The notes beneath the pieces were generated by a model, which saw only the letters and a list, made by a program, of their open reading frames with translations, made no database searches and had not been told where the DNA came from. The position numbers and the translations under genes were made by a program. Positions 62,101-64,000 of a DNA stretch of 64,000 nucleotides are shown piece after piece. The DNA is from Casuarius casuarius (lineage: Eukaryota; Chordata; Aves; Casuariiformes; Casuariidae). How positions within the stretch are numbered: the stretch's first letter is position 1; every line of letters starts with the position of its first letter. Where the stretch lies: NCBI GenBank assembly GCA_003342895.1, contig PTFA01000197.1, forward strand, positions 1,652,992-1,716,991, in the 5' to 3' direction.

Positions 62101-64000
62101 ACATTCAGGGAAAGAGTACAAAAACACACTAACTAGAGAAGTATACATACCTGTCTCATTCTAATCAGCAGTGTAGAGAAGCTGAATCTATCCAGATCCT
62201 TGCCACTGACAGATCTACCCTCCATAAACCTCTTTTTTAAGCCATTCAATATCTTGAAACAAGAAGTTCGATGATTTGTTATTGTATGAAACAATGGTCT
62301 CACCTGTTCACTTCAGATCTGCTGCCTAATTTCAGAGTATTCTTCACTATTTATGATTTTGTAGACCTCCACATCATATCCACTTCAGCTGACACTGCCT
62401 GGTTGGAAAGTCTAATCTCTCCTCATAAAGAATCTACAATATATTGCTGATCACCCTTGTCTGATTCTCTGTGCCTGTGCTGTTTCTATTATATCCCCAG
62501 AAATGGGGTGGCAGAACTACAAGATTAAGGGAAACCCAACAAGTCTAGCAGTTTCCAGCTGAATTCCCTCCCATCTCTCCCTACTGCTTACTAGTGAGTA
62601 GTGAAATGTGCTTTGAGACCATAGAATAGCTGAGGGAAGCAGGCAGGCAATAGTTTACACATTTTCCTTTTTATTCAGGGACTGCTAAGAGGCCCCAATA
62701 AACAGAATAGCCAGCCAATCGCCAAGATTACTGATTAAATAAATACAAAGCACCAATGAGATGTCACTTTGAAACAGCTCTGAAAATGTCTCTGCGCAAA
62801 CCATTAAGAGCTTTGGACTGACCACCCAGCAGACAAGTGATCTCTCATTTGGTATCTAATTTATGATCCTAGTACCAGAGCATCTTTCTTCAGATCTCAG
62901 TAAAAGAAACCACATTAAGTATTTAGAGGGCTCCTTAATCCATCAGTATTTTGGTAGGGAAGAAAGTTCCTTGTAAGACATGAAAAGGCCAGCCTATTAA
63001 ACAGATCATTATCTTTGAAACCTCCTTAAGGAAGTCAAATCATATCTTTACAGATTTTAAAAGCTCATCTCTAAAAGCTAGCTACCTTGCATTTAGCTCA
63101 CTACAGTAAACAGTCCAGATGTAAGTCAAGTCTGTATTTCAGAAACTGACATTTTGACACAGCACACCACATACGGTAGATAAGTGGAGTAAGCAAAAGC
63201 TTGTGTTCGAAGGAGTAGCAACTGTGCTGCATACGCTCCTATCCAGGAAATCAGTTCTGAATTCCAGCTGAAACTCAAAATATCATCTTTCCTCATCCTC
63301 CCTGATTTATGAACACCAGCCACGTTTCCAACATTCACCATGATTCAGCCTAAAAAAAGCAGTATGGTATAATCAAAATGTAAATGCAGTCTAGTTTTCC
63401 AGACCCACCTCCAAAGAGCAACTAAAAATAGTATTCTGAAGATCAGTTTAATTCTAGCCAACATTGCTTTCTGCCAGCATATACAAATCTCACTATATGC
63501 AATTTCAGCACTTACTTACAAGATCTTCAATAAAACCTACTTTTTAGAATTTTACAGTACTGTTCTTACTGTTCTTTCAGTCACTTGTCAGCCAACATGG
63601 CCTAAGAAATAGGATGCTACTAAAAGCACCTTTCAAGATAGGCGTAAAACAAAGATCTTGACCCTTTGAGGCTATTAGAAGAGTCACCATACTTTAAATA
63701 GGATAATTAGCCTGAACCAGGCTAATTCCAATTTATTTCTCTCAGAGGTAAGCTTCCTATGCAGTTTCAATTCTAAAACTGTTCAAGAGCAGGAGACGAG
63801 TAGACCTAGTATTAATAATATGTGCCATGCTCAATGCTGGCGCTCCTGCAGTGATTGGGTGATTGGTAAGGTGATTCACATATTCATTAAATCTCTAGGC
63901 TGCTACACATGAGCAAAAAAACCTCATTTGCTTCCTAAAGAGATCAGCTAAAAGCATGTTTGATTACCTTAATAGATTATTTACTTAGTCTTTCATGGGG
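59198..64000 (-). other. ACO2: ACO2 intron 1 (partial)
   Basis: AT-rich intronic DNA up to the window edge, with no CpG island, start codon context or other exon that fits ACO2 exon 1. It holds one CR1 fragment (62150-62530). Exon 1, with the start codon and 5' UTR, must lie further right. Confidence 0.75.
62150..62530 (-). mobile_element. Decayed CR1-type LINE fragment, ACO2 intron 1
   Basis: Read on the - strand, blocks occur in the order seen near the 3' end of old CR1 elements: 'tatgaggagagattagac', 'gtggatatgatgtggaggtc', 'tacaaaatcataaatagtg', 'taggcagcagat' and 'ggtttatggagggtagatct'. It is 5' truncated and divergent with no open frame. Confidence 0.7.

Noticed and set aside
59198..64000. 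Search for ACO2 exon 1 and its iron-responsive element
   Set aside because: No fitting start codon, CpG island or CAGTG-loop hairpin next to a start codon was seen; they must lie beyond the edge.

Overview
The window looks like vertebrate nuclear DNA, most likely a bird (or another archosaur or turtle). It has spliced genes with GT/AG introns, compact introns, few repeats, decayed CR1 LINE fragments and two MIR-like CORE-SINE relics. GC-rich stretches are interrupted by assembly gaps (2404-2801 and 17165-17337). I saw no prokaryotic, viral or mobile-system gene content.

Four genes can be assembled exon by exon, and every exon length and phase closes. PMM1 (phosphomannomutase 1, + strand) has coding exons 2-8 at 3795-13480; its first coding exon, with the catalytic DxDGT motif, must lie in the gap at 2404-2801. 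CSDC2 (cold-shock-domain RNA-binding protein, - strand) is complete in three coding exons at 18822-19835. POLR3H (RNA polymerase III subunit RPC8, + strand) is complete in six coding exons at 33759-39683, behind a CpG-rich promoter and a probable non-coding first exon. ACO2 (mitochondrial aconitase, - strand) has exons 2-18 at 42107-59197; exon 1 lies beyond the right edge.

Order and relative orientation match human 22q13.2 (PMM1-CSDC2-POLR3H-ACO2, inverted as a block): PMM1 and CSDC2 converge, CSDC2 and POLR3H diverge across about 13 kb of non-coding DNA, and POLR3H and ACO2 converge with candidate poly(A) signals only about 130 bp apart. The genes are functionally unrelated housekeeping or regulatory genes (sugar-phosphate isomerisation, RNA binding, Pol III transcription, TCA cycle); their grouping is conserved synteny, not an operon.

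The most notable signal is a minor-spliceosome (U12-type) intron in POLR3H, at 38033-38721, with a textbook 5' splice site and branch site. Other points are three 10-bp-phased MYB-type sites next to CCAAT and ETS motifs in the POLR3H promoter, a seven-tract G-quadruplex motif just inside its first intron, a possible divergent antisense transcript with a poly(A) signal at 32569-32574, a long hairpin at 14260-14303 and an 81-nt A homopolymer in an ACO2 intron. I found no clearly undescribed biological system.
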